A stretch of 6,967 bases of DNA from Chitinophagaceae bacterium (GTDB taxonomy: Bacteria > Bacteroidota > Bacteroidia > Chitinophagales > Chitinophagaceae): contig JACFNM010000085.1 of the NCBI GenBank assembly GCA_019454915.1, forward strand, positions 1 to 6,967, in the 5' to 3' direction. The position numbers and the translations under genes are program-made. The notes beneath the pieces were generated by a model, which did no database searches, was not told the DNA's origin, and worked only from the letters and a program-made list of their open reading frames with translations. This document shows positions 4,707-6,967 of the stretch, in pieces. The stretch's first letter is position 1. Every line of letters begins with the position of its first letter.

Positions 4707-6967
4707 ATGGCTGATTCCGGAACGAAAATACGCTCTTCTTACTTTACCTCTATTTGTTTTATTATAGCCATACTGGGTCTCACGTCTTCTTGTAAAACCA
4801 CACGGGAATTCATGAACCGGGAGCTTACCTTTGTTAAGAAGCATCCGGTTAACGAGCCTTTTGCATTCGAAAACAATATCACCATTCATGATAAGCTAAG
4901 TGCGGTAGAAAAGAAGGAATTGGAAGATAAACTGGCTACGCAGATAGAGGACAGCGCCAAGCCGGTAGTAAAGAGTTTTCTGTTTCTACTGCGTTTTATC
5001 ACGCGCCCCCCCGCATTTGACAGTATGGCCGTTAAGCAGTCGGTAGCCAATATGAACAACTTACTGCGCAATAATGGATATTTCAGAGGTTATGTTACCG
5101 CGGAATGGGATCAGGTGATTCCTAAAGGGAAACCGGATCAAAAACGGATGTATGTTCAGTATGATGTAAATCCCGGAAGGGTTTTCAGAATAGACTCCGT
5201 TTCCTATCAGTTTAGCGACACTCTCCTGCAGGAATTGGCAGATAAAAGCCGGAACAGATCTGTATTAAAGAAATCGGAACCATTCACCAAGCAAAAGATT
5301 GACGACGAGCTAAACCGGTTAATTGATCTATTCCGAAACAATGGATATTACCGCATCAACCGGGAAGTGTTGAAAGCACAATTGGATACGGTCAATCTCG
5401 CATTGATTGAAGCAACACCCGACCCTTTTGAAATTATACGGCTTCAGTTGGAAGCCGAACAGAAGCAGCAAAATCCCACGATTGATATTTCCGTATTGGA
5501 AGTACCTGTAAAGGACAGTTCCCTCACTCTGCCCTATAAAGTACGTAACGTTTACGTTTTCCCCGATGAGCCTGCGGAAATAACAACAGGGACAGGCGCT
5601 TTCCGGGGAATCCCCAGACTCGACTATGGAGGATATCGAATCTATAGTCGTTACGATCTGTTTAAACCGTCTTTCCTGGTGAAAAAGATAGAATTAAAAC
5701 CCGGAGAACTATTCCGCGCATCTGACTATTCAAAAACGCTGGTCAATTTTAGCAGGATAGAAGCATGGCGGAATGTGAATATAAATGCCCGAACTACCGA
5801 TTCCATTGAACCTGTTGTGGATTTTTTCATCAGGATGATTCCTGCAAAAAAATATTTCTTCAGCGCTGATTTTGAAGGCTCCAGTATTCTGACCGCTCAA
5901 AACCAGTTATACAATGCCGGGAATAAGGGGTTGGCTTTAAATTTCCAGCTGAAGAACAGAAACGTGGCCAAACAAGCGCTACAATTGGAAAATGCTTTGC
6001 GCACAGGTGTTGAATTTACCGATTTCAAACAGATACTTTCCACCGAACTGGGTTTAAGCAACCGGCTCATTTTCCCAAGACTGCTCACGCCCTTCAAACT
6101 AAAAAATCAATCGGAGCTTCTCAATGCCAGAACATTTTTAAATCTCGATGGTTCTTATATAGACAGGTATCGTTATTACAAAATCAATATGGTTAACGCT
6201 TTTTTGGGATATGAATTTCAAAAGAAGTCTAATATCAACTGGCAGATTAGAATTCCTAATATTGAATATACCCGTATCTATAATATTGATGTTGGTTTTG
6301 AACAACTGATCCGGGATTATCCCCTGCTTTCTTATTCTTATAACAACGGACTCGTGATAGGCTTCAGCGGCGCATACAGCAGGAGATTCAATACTACTAA
6401 CCCGAGGGTCTTTAATTTTCTAAAAGTATACGGAGAGGAGTCCGGGCTACTGGTGGGCGAAATATTCAAAGACCAGACCGCAGCGGGAAAGCCGTTGGGT
6501 CAGTTATACCGCTTTGTTAAATTGAGTGCGGATTTAAGGCACTATTCCACCCACCCAAAATCTATGTGGGCCTATAGGTTCTTTGCCGGTTATGGAATCG
6601 GATTTAAAACGGAAAACGGGCAGGGAGACATTACACTGCCCTTTTTCAAACAGTTCTTTGCCGGTGGGCCAAACAGCATGCGCGGATGGCAACTGCGAAA
6701 ATTGGGGCCCGGATCCAGTATATTTTATGATACCTTACGCATCCGAACCGTTACGGATGATCCGCCGGGCGTGGTGGAAAAGAAGTTCGATGACCGCTAT
6801 GCGGACATTCAAATCGAAGCCAACATTGAATATCGCTTCGATATTTTCCCGATTTACGGCTATTGGTTTCGTGGCGCTCTGTTTGCTGACGTAGGTAACG
6901 TATGGGCGCGAAATTCGTCCAGCCCCGAATTTAAATACGCGGTATTCGATATCAATCGCATCTACAG
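4707..6967 (+). CDS. tamL: TamL-like Omp85 outer-membrane lipoprotein (BamA/TamA family), 3' end missing
   Basis: The frame is open for 753 codons to the window edge. An in-frame TGA at 4686 makes ATG 4707 the first possible start. Residues 1-28 form a signal peptide (K7, R9, then hydrophobic 16-25) ending in LTSSC, so C29 is the likely lipidated residue, as in Bacteroidota TamL. The -3 Thr is not the classical Leu. POTRA-like segments follow: about 98-155 (LLRNNGYF), about 159-275 (VFRIDSV at 159-165, LFRNNGYYRI near 206-215) and about 276-383 (YKVRNVYV, then FLVKKIELKPGELF from 323 and SRIEAWRNVNI). The beta-barrel runs from about 384. The barrel has the surface-antigen loop-6 motif as FAGGPNSMRGW (M658-W661, usually VRGF/Y) and the strand GALFADVGNVW at 723-733. 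Probably about 50-70 residues are lost at the right edge. TamL homologues work with TamB in moving or inserting outer-membrane components. TamB is not in the window, and a BamA paralogue role cannot be fully excluded. Confidence 0.88.
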   Translation, partial: MADSGTKIRSSYFTSICFIIAILGLTSSCKTTREFMNRELTFVKKHPVNEPFAFENNITIHDKLSAVEKKELEDKLATQIEDSAKPVVKSFLFLLRFITRPPAFDSMAVKQSVANMNNLLRNNGYFRGYVTAEWDQVIPKGKPDQKRMYVQYDVNPGRVFRIDSVSYQFSDTLLQELADKSRNRSVLKKSEPFTKQKIDDELNRLIDLFRNNGYYRINREVLKAQLDTVNLALIEATPDPFEIIRLQLEAEQKQQNPTIDISVLEVPVKDSSLTLPYKVRNVYVFPDEPAEITTGTGAFRGIPRLDYGGYRIYSRYDLFKPSFLVKKIELKPGELFRASDYSKTLVNFSRIEAWRNVNINARTTDSIEPVVDFFIRMIPAKKYFFSADFEGSSILTAQNQLYNAGNKGLALNFQLKNRNVAKQALQLENALRTGVEFTDFKQILSTELGLSNRLIFPRLLTPFKLKNQSELLNARTFLNLDGSYIDRYRYYKINMVNAFLGYEFQKKSNINWQIRIPNIEYTRIYNIDVGFEQLIRDYPLLSYSYNNGLVIGFSGAYSRRFNTTNPRVFNFLKVYGEESGLLVGEIFKDQTAAGKPLGQLYRFVKLSADLRHYSTHPKSMWAYRFFAGYGIGFKTENGQGDITLPFFKQFFAGGPNSMRGWQLRKLGPGSSIFYDTLRIRTVTDDPPGVVEKKFDDRYADIQIEANIEYRFDIFPIYGYWFRGALFADVGNVWARNSSSPEFKYAVFDINRIY

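Noticed and set aside
4701..5071. Two short minus-strand ORFs opposite the tamL 5' end
   Set aside because: They are antisense to the signal peptide and first POTRA region of tamL and show no domain or start signal.
6583..6894. Plus-strand ORF of 103 codons in another frame of tamL
   Set aside because: It overlaps the barrel and loop-6 coding region of tamL in a shifted frame and has no recognisable motif.

Overview
The window looks like ordinary chromosomal DNA from a Bacteroidota bacterium, most likely in or near Chitinophagaceae. The reasons are a TamL-like Omp85 outer-membrane lipoprotein, two matches to the Bacteroidota -7 promoter box (TAnnTTTG) just upstream of genes, general lack of strong Shine-Dalgarno sequences, and protein styles typical of that phylum. 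This assignment is inferred from gene content and motifs, not from a database search. There is no tRNA, rRNA, CRISPR array, insertion sequence or phage gene, and no gene-free stretch longer than 135 bases.

Layout: from 4692 down to the left edge, everything reads on the minus strand. In transcription order these are a SpoU/TrmH-family RNA 2'-O-methyltransferase (4692-3943), an alpha-ketoglutarate semialdehyde dehydrogenase (3807-2344), a 1-pyrroline-5-carboxylate dehydrogenase, PruA (2218-587), the pyrimidine regulator/uracil phosphoribosyltransferase PyrR with a TTG start (557-48), and the first 15 codons of an unrecognised ORF running off the left edge (45-1). From 4707 to the right edge a single plus-strand gene encodes most of a TamL/BamA-type protein: lipoprotein signal, POTRA-like domains and the beta-barrel up to shortly before the C-terminus.

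How they work together: the two adjacent aldehyde dehydrogenases carry out parallel last steps of proline and hydroxyproline (or sugar-acid) breakdown. PruA gives glutamate and the other enzyme gives 2-oxoglutarate, so both feed the TCA cycle. PyrR lies 29 nt behind pruA and could be co-transcribed with it, although its function belongs to pyrimidine metabolism. The methyltransferase and tamL genes diverge from a gap of only 14 bp, so the tamL promoter must lie inside the methyltransferase coding region, and a good -7 box is found there.

No new defence, mobile or secretion system was recognised. The points most worth checking are the short N-terminus of the semialdehyde dehydrogenase, the embedded divergent promoter, the TTG start of pyrR, and the MRGW variant of the Omp85 loop-6 motif in the TamL-like protein.
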